From positions 266,504-330,503 of the forward strand of contig WBMW01000149.1 in the NCBI GenBank assembly GCA_013396635.1: a stretch of 64,000 nucleotides of DNA. Direction: 5' to 3'. Position numbers and translations under genes: made by a program. This document shows, piece by piece, positions 13,470 through 26,800 of the stretch; positions within the stretch are counted from its first letter, which is position 1; every line of letters begins with the position of its first letter. The notes below the pieces were generated by a model that saw only the letters and a program-made list of their open reading frames with translations, was not told the DNA's origin and searched no databases. The stretch is from Penelope pileata (lineage: Eukaryota > Chordata > Aves > Galliformes > Cracidae).

Positions 13470-14231
13470 GGACATCTTAACAGGCTGGAGGAATGGGCCA
13501 ACAGGAACCTTGTGAATTTCAGCAAGGACAAATGCCAAGTCCTGCACCTGGGGCCAGCTGACCCCTTGCACTGCCCCAGGCCAGGGTCCACCTGGTTGGG
13601 GAGCAACTCTGCTGGAAAGGAACTGGGATTCCTGGTGGATACAAGGTGGAAGTGAGCCAGCTGTGAGCCAGCACATCCTGGGCTGTACTAACAGGAGTGT
13701 AGTTAGAAAAATGTTTGTCCTTCTTGGCACTCATTTGACTACATCTGGATAATGAATCCAATTTTGGGGCCTCAGTAGAAAGACTGATAACATGGAGCAA
13801 GTTCAGTGAAGGGCCACCAAGATGGTTGGGGCTGGAGCACTTGCCTAGCAAGGAGAGGCTGAGGAAGCTGGGCTTGTTCAGCTTGGAGGAGGCTTCTGAG
13901 GGCTCAAAAGCAACCTGCCAGGGCCTAGGGGGAGGTTATCAAGAAGACAGAGTCAGGCTTTTCTCCACGGTGCATGGTGAGACCAGGGACATAAGTTGAA
14001 ATAAGAGGTTGAGGCTGTATATAAGGGAAAATGTTCATTCTGAGGGTGGTTAAGCATTGGAAGAGGTTGATCAAAGAGGCTGTAGGGTCTGTCTTCTGTG
14101 TTTTCAAAATCCAGATGGACAAAGTTCTGAGAAGTCCAATGTGATATAGTGTTGACCCTCCTTTGAGCAAGAGGCTGGGCTAGATGCCTCAAAAGCCCCT
14201 TCCAACCTGAATAGGTCTGTGAGTCTGTGAT
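13470..14231 (+). mobile_element. CR1 LINE, 3' fragment (+ orientation, degenerate)
   Basis: The sequence follows the end of CR1 ORF2 and the 3' UTR as I recall them. It runs from a block near 13476 (ggctggaggaatgggc, then caaatgccaagtcctgcacc at 13529), through gaggctgaggaagctggg near 13855, to ccttccaacctgaatagg and the degraded octamer tail gtctgtgagtctgtgat near 14214-14231. It is 5' truncated and has lost an internal piece around 13650-13750. No intact reading frame remains. The 140- and 110-codon frames on the - strand here (13308-13851) are antisense shadows of this element. Confidence 0.85.
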
Positions 14232-17200
14232 AAATATGAAGCCTGGCTATTCCTCAAAAAGACATTGTTCTTCCTTCCTTATTACCTGTGTTTTCTCCAA
14301 AGGCCTGCTGTATGCAAGTTATGAATGATACTGGTAGCAATGGTTTACTAAGAATCTGTTGGAAAGGGAAAGCTGCTATTTTCAAACTCCTTTACAAAGC
14401 AGACAGATCTTCTTCACTGAAGAAACAGCTGTATAAGGAAATTCAGTACAACGAAATTTGTAGCATACATTGATTTTTGAATGCATATTTCTCATCTGTC
14501 CATGGAAGAGTTTTGCTATCTAAACCAAGGGACCATATCATGCTCTGAGGCATATACAAATCCGCTTAGCTTCAATGGGAATTGCATATACATAGCTGAG
14601 GGCATGGTTTGGCTCATGGTCAATATTCTCCTAAAAGCTTTTTTCCTGTATTTTTCTTTTCTTGTAGTATTTATCTTTTTCTTCTCCAAAGGTTCTGATG
14701 TCATTCCTCTTGCTGCAATTATAGAGTTCATTTACTTCAGTGGGGACATCTTTGAAGTCTAATTAGATTTCTTGAGAAAGAACATGGGTAATCTGAAATA
14801 CAAAATCACAAGATCACTTCAGGCCAAAACTGTCATGCAACAATATTAGACCCAATATTACGCAATTTTTCTGAAATCCGTGCTCTCTTCCCACTCATGA
14901 ATTAGGTTCAAAAAGCGTGTGGAACTTATATGACATATCAGAGAATTGCCAAATGTTCCTCAAATAGTTTATATTCACATTTCCTATGGAAAATGTCTCT
15001 TCTCATAGTCTTCTTTCCCTATTAAGCTAAAGTTTGTCCATCACACCAGGGTAATCACGTCCACAAATCTGCAGAACAGAACATCATTCCCTGTAATTCA
15101 GAAATACTGTGCAGGCTATTTTAATTCATGAGGAATTTAAAGGAGATTTACTGCACATGTATGAGAAACATTGCAACAGGCTGATGTCCACCATATGTCA
15201 GTACCAGACTGGAAAATGTTCTATGTGGTGTCAGCACTGGCCAGAAGTGGGGACTGTCACAAAGCATAAGAAAATAACAGCAGAGGACAAAATATGCTCA
15301 GGCCTTACCTAGCTGGGGCCAGCTCCACAGACACAGTCGCTCCTGTGACTTTCCCAAAGACAGCCTTGCACATTCCTGGGATCTGTTCTGATTCCAGTGC
15401 TCAAGGCCAAGTACAGGAACTTCCTGTTAAGCCATGTGCTGCCTTCAGCACAAGAACAGCAAGGCAGGTGTCAGGCCTTTTCCAAAGTGTGATCATCCCC
15501 GCTGGCTGAGCACTGCCACGTTCATCCCAAAATATCTCAACTGCCCAGTGCAGCCATTCACACCCTGCTGCACTTCAGGTGAGGATTCTGTGAAGACGGA
15601 CTTCCCTGGGTGAATGGCTGCGAGGATTTAACTAGTGAGAATATAGCAACATAGGCTGAAGTAATGGGGACATGGCAATGTAACAGCTGAGCAGAGGGCA
15701 AGGCACCAGCAAGTCCTTGGTCCGTGTCCCCTCTGCGCTCTCCCTGCTGCTCTGCCAAGGATGGGATGAGGCTGCCAGCAACCCCAGGGCTACCTCCTCC
15801 CAGATCCTCACTTGCCATGGAAGTTTCACACTGAGACATGGAGCAGACATGGCACCAGTAAGGTACCATGAGAACATAGCCCAGAATTGTATGGCCACAA
15901 GCAGAGTAGTTAAAAACTGTTTATTTTTTCATGCAAAAACCTTGAACCAACACAATATAAACCATAAACTGGGTATGCATGTTGCTCAAGGTCATGCAGA
16001 AAGCTTTTCTGCTCTTTTTTGTTTGGTTTGGTTTTCTCCCTCTTGGCTTCTATAATATTGCCTAAACTATTGTGATGCAGCAGTAACATTTTTCTTATTA
16101 AACTGGAATCCTAAGAGTAAAATCCTTCTCATAATTTTTTGAGGTGAAAACGACTGCATGGAGAGCTATAACCAAGGGAGAGAATTGAGTCCTTAACTGC
16201 TGACTGATCATTTAAAAAAAAAATAGATTTTGGCAGGGAAAAGTATGATTATGAGAAAGCTTAATCCACTGTCAAATATTTCATTGCATTTCAGAATCAA
16301 ACTGTAGGCTACAAGCTATTTTAAATATTAAACAAAGGAATATAACAAACACTCTGATACTGCAACAGTGCAAGTAGATTGATATCATAGGGGGAAAAAA
16401 AAAAGTAAAAGCATTAGTTATGCATGTATTTTCATTAATGTTGTTCTTTTCCTGCCCAAAAAATAAGCTGATTGACAGCCTAAAGTGAGACTGCACTAGT
16501 TTTGATATACTGGAGATAAAAAAAAAAAGGATGAAAATTGCTCATCTGATGACAATTTCTCATTTTATGTACTAAAAATATCAAAAATGAGCCTGAAGAA
16601 AAGTACTTCTGAGTTTAACTTAGTTTTTGCATCTCTGCCTTCTCTGATGGTTTGAGATTGCTTTTTAACTTGTTGAATAAACAAGGAAAAAGGTAGAAAT
16701 CCAAGATTAAGACACAAGCTGAATATGTTCCAAAAATATACATTAGCTTGATTAGTAATGGATACATTTCAATGGCTCTGATAAAATGTTCTTTAAAAGA
16801 AATTCTAAAACAAAGCAGAATAATTTAATCTTCCTTGAAATTCAAGGTGTATCACAGCATATACCTCAGGAGCTGGATCCAGCAAAGCAACATAGTGCCA
16901 ATTAACATTGCAACATTTTAAGTTAAACCAAACTACTTTCAGTTACTTTATGGATTATACATTTATAGAAGCATATTAATAATTTACTGTCTTATATTTT
17001 CCCACAATCTTAAGCATGAGTGCAACATCTGAAAGAACTCAGCCTCTTTGCAAAGAGAACTCAGTCTCTTTTGCTCCTGGCTAATGGGTCAATGAGCATT
17101 TTCTTGGGCAAGATCCACAAGTATGAGAATTAGAAGGGTGATCAATGACCTACATCTTCACCAGCAGCTCACAATGTTGGCAGACCATTTGCTTGCACTG

Positions 17201-19489
17201 TATGATATTTGTTTGCTTTAATTAAGGTGAAAATACTTGGAAATCTAAGATTGCAGAAGGTATTGGAGATGGTATTTCTTAAAAAAAAAAAAAAAAAAGC
17301 TTTTTACTCTTTTTTCTTATGACTTCATCCTGCAGTAAGTTATGTACTAGCCTGGGCCCAATGGATGCAAACTATTCCTGCATTCTTTGCATTAGCAAGG
17401 TCCAGGTTCTTCTATTTGCATTGTGCACTTTGCATCAGAATAAGAAAGAAGATAGGCAAAATCTGGAAGGACTTAAGTCAACAGCAGATTGCTTATGTCA
17501 ATAACACTGTGCTTTCATCAGGGTTAGAAGAAACCTGATCAATGTTGCAACCCAGGAAGGCAGCCACCTTAAGGACGGTTCATACCGGTTTCCTTTGCAC
17601 TGCTTTGTTGTCCATGTCAGAAGAGCCCTTTGTTCTTCAGTACGAGACATGGCTTTGCACAAAAAATGTGTAGCACAGACCTAACTTTTTGGTGCTGCAG
17701 GAAGCTCAAAAACAGTGTACCTCAAAAAAGGCTCTGTTTTCCTTCCTGGGGAGCCCCTTGGCTTGTTTTAGATGGGCATGTGTCCTTTGGGTGGCCGCAG
17801 AAGAATATGTGAAAGACACCAGTTTGCCAATAGAGATGCACACATCAATTTCCCACATATGCTGTGTTTATATCCCACAAAGCTATCGCACAGTTAAGTT
17901 TTCGTGGGACAGATCAGCACACTTCTATTTTATAACATAGTCCAACTCTTAGTCCATAGTCACAGTCCTTTCCTTAGACAGTTCAGGAGACCTGCAGTAC
18001 ATTTCTTCTAGTGGAGTCATAGCAGTGAAAGCTACATTCAACTGTTACTTTTCCAACAGGTTATAAGGCTGATAGTTAAAGAAAAACAAACTATTAAAAC
18101 ATTTAAAAGCCAGATTCATCCAAGCATTTTTATAATGTTACTCTAACATAAATGCCATTTACAATATTGGTGTTATGCCATAATGAATCAGACCTCAAAA
18201 CTATGTGTTGTGAACAGATTGTTGTAACCGAATATGAGCTTTAATTCACACAAAGGGATCTGTTGCTGTTTGTGGTTTTGTGGCATCGGTAAAGCTCTGA
18301 GGATAAATGAAGGCCCACAGTATATTTATTCTATGTGCTTTAGTCTCTTGACAATTGCTTTACATTCTTTATGAGAAATAAGCACTAAATGTACAGAATG
18401 GAGGGCTTTTATCCTCAAAGCTCTAATTTCAGAGCCACCAAAAAACTTCTGATTTTGCCTGCAGATTCAATATGTCCTAGTGATTCCACATGTATCTGTA
18501 ACTAGGTTCAAAACTGAGTTATTTGGCACCCTGCAGGAGCAGTCCATGATTGCTCACCCATTGTGCTGCAGGAAAGGCAAGACCCACTCATGTTTTGTAT
18601 GCTTCCTCAACATGGCATCTGTTGAAGTCAGGGTGATCCATCTGGGATGCTGTGAACAGGAGGAGCTGTCGGTTTGGGGGCATTTAGGGAGTGATGAGGT
18701 GACCCCAGGGTGATGGAGTGGGTCAGAGAGGGGCAGAAAGTTAGAGGATGAATAGGACCCATTCAGCCAAACACCAGCCCTACCTTGCTTTCCTCTCCAC
18801 CTTCTGTAAATGGCTGTTCAATAACTTTGGCCCCATACTCTTATGGGGGGTCATCAGACCTGGGTCTAGGGCCAGCGGGGCCAGCTCAGAAGAAGCTCAG
18901 CCACAGCTCAGGATTTGGGCACTGCACCCAGTGCTGCAGTATCATGGCCTCTCTGATCATGGAAGTGGGACCATGTGGCTCAGGCACTGTCCTCTCTGTT
19001 CTGATCATGCTCTTCTTCACCTCTTTTTCAACACCTAAAAGGATCCCTGGCTTGCTTTCTATAGGAGATCTAACTTGCTCACTGTAGTTACCAGTGGTGT
19101 GCCAGGTCTTCTCATCTCCTTACAGAAAAACAAGCTCTTCCTTTGTGCTCATGCCTCGGGTGTGTGTAGGAGTCTTTGGTAATACTCAGTACATGCATTT
19201 TTTCAGTTTTATCCAGTGGTTTTAGGTCTCAAGGGTACTACTACTTTTCCTCATCAAGGGGATTCCTCCTCCATGCATGAACTGGTCAGCTATTCATACA
19301 AAAACTGTTTATTCCTCTGGTTTTGAATTATGCCTATTAAAGAATTTGCCTTGTTGTGAGAGCGGCGTCTCTGGGATTCAGTACTGGCCTTGTGCCACTG
19401 TTTCCACATGCAAATCCTTGGAGATACTCTCAGCCTCTTCATCATGGCTTTGGGCTTCTACAGCCTTCATGGGTATCATTATTTATTTA
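14232..19489. other. Intergenic sequence, no gene recognised
   Basis: No reading frame with a recognisable domain is present. Simple tracts include A runs near 16217, 16392 and 17281-17297. Moderately GC-richer patches at about 15300-15880 and 18600-19060 may be old, unrecognised repeats. I see no RNA gene. Confidence 0.6.
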
Positions 19490-20802
19490 CAAGGGATGCT
19501 CCAAAAGTAATACCTCCTATTTTATTATGTTGGTCCAACATCAGAAACAGATGTTGGTAGTTTGGCAGTAGAGGTTGAACCTTCCACAAATATTCCGTTC
19601 CATTTTGTTACTGTGCAACAAATGACAGCAGAGGGGCAGTCTGACACAATGGAATCTGTCATGGAAGTGTGGATGAAACAATGGTGCAGAACTGAATTCC
19701 TCCGTGAAGAAAAAATGCCACCCATTGACATTCGTCGACACTTGATGAATGTTTCTGGAGACCAAACAGTGGATGTGAGCATAGTGAGGTGATAAGTGGT
19801 GCATTTCAGCAGTGGCAACGGCAATGTGAAAGACAAGCCATATTCTGTATGTGTGACAGCTGTCACACCACAAAATGAATAGTGTCTCAATCAACTCATC
19901 CATGCAAATCAGATTAGGGCCAGGGAACTGTGTACAGAGCTGACTATCACCTTCAATGCACTGGAAATAATCATGGCAATGTTGGAATATTGCAAAGTTT
20001 GTGCCAGATAGATCCCATGAATGCTCGCACAGGAACAGAAGGAACACCACGTGCAAGTTTGTCAGCACCTATTGAACCAATATGAGGCTGAAGGTGACAG
20101 TTTCCTTGATCGCATCATCACCGGTGGTGAGACATGGTGTCACCACTACAAGCCAGAGGCAAAGTGAGTCCATGAAATGGTAATGTGAATTTCCCATTAA
20201 AGAAAAAGTTCGAGATGCAGTACTCAGTGAGTAAGGTTATGTGCGCTGTCTTTTGGGATAGGAAAGGGGTGATCCGTCTGGATTTCCTGGAACCCAGACA
20301 AACCATCAACTCTGACCACTACATCACAACACTGACTAAGCTGAAGGTTCGAACTTCCAGAGTGAGGCTGGAGAATAAGACAACCTGTCCCTTGCAACAT
20401 GGTAAGACAAGGCCCCATACCAGTTTGAAGACCATGAACCACATTGCCAAACTTAGTTGGACTGTCCTACCACACCCACTGTATAGTTCAGATTTGGCAC
20501 CTTCTGACTTCCATCTGTTTGGGCTGATGAAAGATGGGCTGCATGGGCAACATTTTCCTAGCAATGGCAACATCATAGCAGCTGTAAAACAGTGTGTCAC
20601 CTCCTCTGGTGCAGATTTTTACAAGTGTGACAAGCAGGCTCTTGTTCATTGCTGGCCAAAATGCATAACTAATGGTGTTGACTGTGATGAAAAATAATGT
20701 TTTGTAGCTGAGGATTTGCCCTATCAATTAGTGTTACTGTGCTCCTTGTATCTGTTGTAGTTTCCATGGAATAAAATAGGAGGCATTGTTTTCAGAATGA
20801 CC
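19490..20802 (+). mobile_element. Mariner DNA transposon, full length but inactive (Galluhop-like)
   Basis: The element is about 1.3 kb and is flanked by TA dinucleotides at 19488-19489 and 20803-20804, the mariner target duplication. The inverted ends share the block CCTCCTATTTTATT, at about 19513-19526 and, as its complement, at about 20770-20783. Inside is a decayed mariner transposase gene on +. From memory the terminal sequences and protein match the Galluhop family of galliform birds. Confidence 0.9.
19562..20697 (+). pseudogene. Mariner transposase pseudogene
   Basis: This is the remnant of a DD34D mariner transposase, the enzyme that cuts and pastes the element. The N-terminal helix-turn-helix region reads open at 19562-19789 and stops at 19790-19792, where a tryptophan would be expected after VRR. 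Its first codon is TTG; the second mariner copy in this window has ATG at the same place. The C-terminal part is open at 20185-20697 and includes WTVLPHPLYSSDLAPSDFHLFG and a final DEK before TAA. Two catalytic aspartates appear lost: the usual TGDETW reads TGGETW near 20120-20138, and the usual HDNARPH reads HGKTRPH near 20398-20418. The third, in APSD near 20500, is kept. It cannot encode an active enzyme. Long antisense frames over this region are shadows. Confidence 0.9.
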
Positions 20803-23370
20803 TACATAGTTCTTCCCTTTTTTTTTTTGTTTTGATGTATGTCTGAAACAAAGCATCTGATTGCACCTTTCAGAAAAAGCAGTATTTGTGGGTTTGATGA
20901 AGCCTGTTGGCCTACAAACTATTGTTCTCCAGTCACCTCAAGCCTCCCTACTCTTCCCCATCAATCCCATTACCCTGTCTCATGGCCCTGTTTGGCTCAT
21001 TGGCAGACCACAGGCTGAAGTAATGCGTGTGCAGATCTGCAGGCTGGTACCCCAACAAGCATTCAGACGGCTTTTGAAGGGGCAACTAGACACTGCTTTT
21101 TCCATGTCTTGTGTAGCAACCAATGTACCATCTTAGTCCAACTGAAAACTGGGAGAAATTTCTATGTTTAAGAACTGCAGGCTGCTGCCATCTTTCAAAT
21201 GTTATCAAAGGCAAGTGGTCAGCTGAAAAACAATGTGATTGTGCAAATCTCTCTCCCTCTGTTTTTGTTTGTTTGTGTTTTTACTATTGTTGTTTTTTAG
21301 GAAACCACGTTAAAAAATCAGCAATTTGTAAGCTTTCTTCCTTAGTTACTTTGGGCAAACAACGGTGGCCACCCACATTGCAGCTGTCACTGGGTATATA
21401 TCTGCCCATGAAAAGACAGTCAAAATCACAGCCAAACACTGAGTATTGAGCAGAGGTCACTTATGAGCAACACTCTGCCAGTAAAGCCTATGAAAAGGAT
21501 TCTGCTGCTGTTGCTGTGTATTATGGTATTATTATGGCATTACCAAGGTTGTACATCCGTCTTTTATGACTGCTATTTCCTTGAAATTCTACTTGCATAA
21601 CTAGCATCTCATTGGAGCCTTCTGGGCTGTGGCATGTAAATCTTTCTCAATTTACCCCAAGGAGAGACAAAAAGTGTGGATGCTAAAGTACATCAGAAAA
21701 AATAAATAAATCAAGAAATTAAAGTATACTTGATGCAATGTATGAGAGGCCTTGAAGCAAATTAGGCAACCGGATTCTGAAAAACTCAATTCGGAAATTA
21801 TGGAGACTTCTGAAATGTAAATGTTTGGACTATTACTAATTTTTAAAACTGCAAACATTTGCTCAAGTAGCCTAATTTCATTTTGCTAGACCTTTATATT
21901 TCTACTTTCTCAGTTGTTTGTTGTTGTTGTTGTTGTGCTTTTTTTTTTTTAATGAATCTAAGGACAGTGGAGCTACATAAACAGGAATGAAAGCAAAGTT
22001 CAGTATTGTGGCAATTGCTCCAATAGTTGTGTTAGTTGTTTGATCTATTAAAGCAGCAGTGTTTGAGGGACACCGTAAATTGCACAATAACAAACTGTAT
22101 TTCCTAGTTGCTGTAAAACTTTGCTTACCTGTGTTTATTACATTGTATATGAGATAACTACTTTGCATCCAGACTGATTTGTTTATTCACTTGCCTCTGT
22201 AGGAAAAAAACAATCCAGTTTTGCAATAGTTAAATAGAGCAATTGTGCCATCCAGTGGCTAGCTAGGCTAACTCATCTTTTCTCCTATGTGGTCATTTGG
22301 GTACTTTTTGGTTTTTATTGAAGAATATACAATTACTGTGATATGAAGTATTTATTCAATTACTGTATTCCATTAATATATGTAATAAAAACGTTAATAT
22401 TGCTCACAATGTTTTCCTAATATTGTACTCAAACTGGAGGCCCAAAAGAGAAGAAAGATTTTTCATAGATCTTTATGGATCAATTACAGATAAGTTAGAG
22501 GTTATTTCACATCCCATCAGCAAATGTCATACCACCAATGAGCTGTTCAGATCTCTTTGAAGCAATGACCCTAGGTAATTATTTTACAACAGATGCCGGA
22601 CTGCTTCCAGCTTTAATTTTAACACTTAGCTGACTTCTGTTCCTGTTTCCATGGGACCATTGACAACAGCACACAAGAAAAACATAGCCCTTGATCTCAG
22701 TTTGCCTGCTTGAACCACTGGCAGTGCATTTGATGAAGTGTCCCTGATATAGCTCTGTGTAATGACAACAGGGATTATGTTTAAAAATCAGTCTGTGAAA
22801 CTTCTCTGTGACTGTTAGGAAAAAAAAAATGTCAGAGGGGATGAACTGAATAATTAGAAAAAAATAATATGGTGCAATTACTTTTTTGTATAATCTGTCT
22901 CACTCATTTCACCACCATAATTCCTAAAGCAATGCTCCAGAGCACAAGGTGAGACCTGGTCTTCATCACCCGAGTCTGTACTGAGCAGAACAGGAAATAT
23001 GGCCCAGAACCATAGCTTGAAAAAGTCTCCTCACCTCCAGACTTAAGTCTACAGTGATCACTTCTGAGGAAGAAGCATTTTCCAGGTAGCAACATTTTAT
23101 TGGTTATTTATTTATTTTATTACAAGCATGTTTTGGGGAAAAGACTCACTGCACAGATTAAATTTCTGGAAGACACACGAAGCCTCCAATTCAGACAAAA
23201 GCAACATGGAGACAGAAAATACAAACAGAAGGTGCTCAGTGGAGAGGAAGTGCAAGAGAAGAGGCCCAGACATGCACAATACACTTACTAAAATCCAGTT
23301 TTGAAGAAAGGAAACTAATTTGCATTATTCTAGCTCTTTTGTCTACTTCTGTGGTTTGAGAACTTCCACT
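20803..23370. other. Intergenic sequence, no gene recognised
   Basis: This is AT-rich sequence with a T run at 20818-20828 and a (GTT)n tract at 21914-21937. No coding or RNA gene is recognised. Confidence 0.6.
21914..21937. repeat. (GTT)n trinucleotide repeat
   Basis: About six to seven GTT units are followed shortly by a T run. Confidence 0.85.
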
Positions 23371-23827
23371 GCCCTCAAAAGATGATGAAAAGCCTGGAGC
23401 ATCTCCCTTATGAAGAAAGGCTGAGAGACTTGGGACTGTTCAGCATGGAGAAAACAGAGAGCGAATCTTATGAATGCTTATCAATATCTAAAAGGTGAGT
23501 GTCAAGTGGATGGGGCCAGGCTCTTTCTAGTGGTGCCCAGCAACAGAACAAGGGACAGTGGGCACAAACTGGAACATGGGAAAGTCCATACGAACATGAG
23601 AAAGAACTTCTTTACTGTGAGGGTGACAGAGCCTTGGAACAGGCTGCCCAGAGATGTTGTGGAGTCTCCTTCAGAGATATTCAAGACCCATCTGGACACT
23701 CTCCTGTGCAACATGCTGTAGGGAACCTTCTTTAGCAGGGGGTTGGACTAGACAATCCCCAAAAGTCACTTCAATCCTTATGATTCTGTGATTCTGTGAT
23801 TCTGTGTGATTCTGTGTGATTCTGTGA
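23371..23827 (+). mobile_element. CR1 LINE, 3' fragment with octamer tail (+ orientation)
   Basis: This is a well-preserved CR1 3' end. It runs from cctggagcatctcccttatg near 23394, through ggctctttctagtggtgccc and ggacagtgggcacaaactgg, to gggggttggactagacaatc near 23740. It ends in tandem TGATTCTG-type units at 23781-23827, the diagnostic CR1 terminus. The 5' end is truncated. It is less diverged than the CR1 pieces at 13.5 kb and 42.5 kb. Confidence 0.93.
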
Positions 23828-26800
23828 AACACTAACAGGTGCAGATGAAGTTCTGCGTCCCACGAACTGTCATCTGGGGGAAAAGCTCCTCATTAAAACA
23901 TACTGGGGGTCTTGTGCTGCGAGTATGGCTCATGGAGGGAATTGCACAGTCCCAGCATTCAGCATGGCATGGTTATTGTACAAGAACCCTGCGTTCTCAT
24001 AGACCTGGCAGCGAGTGAGAGGGGAATACCCAGCCGCCTCAGTCTTAACAGAAGCTCTGTCTGTTTATTTTCGCTCAGGTTTAATTACAGCTTTTCAGCT
24101 TCTTATGCTCTGCACAAAGCCTGGCCACAGGATCCTCCAGGGAGCAGCACAGCCATGTGCGGTGACCCCACACAGAGCACCCAACTGCAGGCAGGGCAAC
24201 CAGTGCAGCTCCCATTCTGGGCTGTCTCCCACCTCCCCCACGTTCCCAGCATAGGTGTGACTGACTGTATGCCAGCACTATTCCACAAGGACTAAGTATT
24301 TCCCAAGCAATTGAATACATATTTTCTTGAACACAAGCAGCTTCCTCTGTGCCAAGTAAGACTTCCAGGGAAATCCTTGTGCAATTTTGTACCGCCTTTC
24401 AGGGAGGTGAATTGCCACAGATCATTGCCTTGTGTGCTCCATCATGATGTGATATGGGACACCGGCTAACATGCTTATAGTTCTTTTGCTACAGAGACAC
24501 AGAAAGGCTCTTCCATAAGGAAATTCTTCAATCTAAACTAAATCGTATCTTGGCCTGAAGTTTGGAAGATGGTTAGAGATTAATAAAGTGTCTGCATTCA
24601 TAGGGAGCAATCCAAGAGGCACTTAACTTTTCACTTGACAAAAATCCATCATTTTCCAGGGTGCTTAACAACAAGGCAGCAAATCACTGCCCGCTTTTGA
24701 AAATGTTTGAGACATTTTGTACCCAATGCACAAATCCCACATTTACAAAATTGTTTGCTCACACCATTCCTTCTTACCTGGAAAGAACATCCATACTATT
24801 GATTTCACTGAGGTATCATTACCTCTTCAGAAACTCTCTATGTAGATTATCTTATTACATACCAAATATTATATATATATTAATGTATTATTATGTTGTA
24901 TTACATTTTATTATGTATTGTTATATTTATTACATATAAAATCTATTCTCAGAATAGAAATGAATTAGTACTCAGTGCAGAAAGTCTCTGTTAGTTGATT
25001 TCTTTCTTTTCTAAATTATGTAACAAAAAACTAATGCATTTCTAAACGAAGCAAACATACAAAGCCTAGCACCAAGAGATCAAGAGGGACAGAGAAGCAA
25101 GAACATCCCAAGCCACATTTCTCTCACCTCCTCATGGCAAAACTCTATCTTGAGGAGCCCAAATGGCAGTTTTGAAGACTTGTGACAAAAGATTCCTCCC
25201 CAAAAGCAAGACCCAGGCTCCCAAGGCAGATGAATTCACTGTCCTGAGGTCCTTTGAAGAAGGAAAGTGCTGACCATCATCACTATTTCACTCCCACTGA
25301 GAGTATATCTGCTGGGCAGATCTCTGCCAGTCCTCCTGTCATGCTGATCAAATGCAGCTGAAGTGGGGGCCAGCCAGATTTGTGGCTAAGATCAGCATTG
25401 CTGAGATGGCCATAGTTCCAACTGAAGGAGAAGTGTTCAGCTGGAAAAACATTATTGAATTTTTACTGAAGAATTTTTACTGGATAGATGACCTAATGTG
25501 GTCTGGGAAAGCTTAACTCTTACAGCCTACGTAAATAGTTTCTGCATTTATAGTAAACTGCAGTCCACATATTTAGCACTAAGAGAAGAAAGCAGTATTA
25601 GAGTTTTAACACGCAGTGCTTAGAAATGGTAATACCCTGGCCATGTAATTACTAATGAGCCAAATGAGGAAAAGTGTTAGTAGGGATTTTCAGTTCTCAT
25701 GTGCTGTATTGCTGGGAGTGTTATCACAGCTTTTCAAGGCAAATCCAAGCAGGAAGAAAACCAGGCCATGACTATTTGACATGAACTCCCGAGCAGTAGA
25801 TTCAGGGAGGAGATATTTTGCAAAGGCACATGAAGGGTTTGGGAGTTTTGGAAACTTTCCCATGGCATCTGGTAACCAGAAGAAACTCAGAGCTGGTCCC
25901 TCAGTGATAGTGGTTTTCAAAACCTTACTCCTCCAGAGCAGCTCGTTCATCAAAGTTCCTTAACACTGGTGAAGTCCTGGTGATTTCAAAGCAGCTGTGG
26001 TAAGTCTTCTGCTTCACTTCACAGAAACAAGCCACCCACACCCCAGAAACCCAGTGCTTTCCAAAGAAAGAACACACCATGACCTGCCACACTGCAGCCC
26101 GAGCTCACAGAGCTGGGTTTGGGGCAATGGCACTTATGGTAGCTGTCAGTTCAGAGATCATGTGTCCCCTGCAGTCCCTCTGCAGTGCCCAGGGCACTCT
26201 GGGCCATGCAGGCATGAACTCCTGTTGAAATTAAAACTAAACTCTGATTGATAGTTTTATATGACCAGGCCATCTTTGGAGATCTGCTCTGTAAAATCAG
26301 AAACATGATGTCATACTCATGCTTTATAGCACTGTATATTTACCCCACTAATGGCTTATCTGTAGCAAAAGATAACAGCTTCGCCTGACCTTTTCTTAGG
26401 ACACTTTTATTTCCACAGTGATAAATGATCTTTTTCATTTATTGTAAGAAGCAATCACCATGAAATCAAGTTTGTAAGGAAAACTCTGTCAAAAGAATCG
26501 TCAGAGGCAGATCTCTGTACCCTGGCTACAAATTCTTCTACAGCAGTAGTATTTGTGAGCTACCCTGACAAAAATTGCTCTTGATAATTAATTTCTTTCA
26601 CAGCCTGAGTGGTTACCACCCAGGGGAGGGTGCACAACCTTCTTTTCTGCTTTCTCATTAGTCACAAGTAATGGGCATGTGTACAAATTGCAGCTCTAAT
26701 TTCTAAAATTTCAGACACAACGGCAGCATCAGGGATAAACTACTGGAACTCAGCAACAAGTTTAGCTGTGCTGCTTCACGTCCACATTCAGATCTACAGC

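Noticed and set aside
13308..13851. 140- and 110-codon frames on the - strand
   Set aside because: They overlap the CR1 fragment in antisense and show no domain of their own.
19541..20068. 175-codon open frame on the - strand
   Set aside because: It is antisense to the mariner transposase remnant, and its sequence is explained by the element.
23781..23827. Short tandem units that could be mistaken for a CRISPR or other array
   Set aside because: These are the octamer units at the CR1 3' end. There are no spacers and the genome is eukaryotic.
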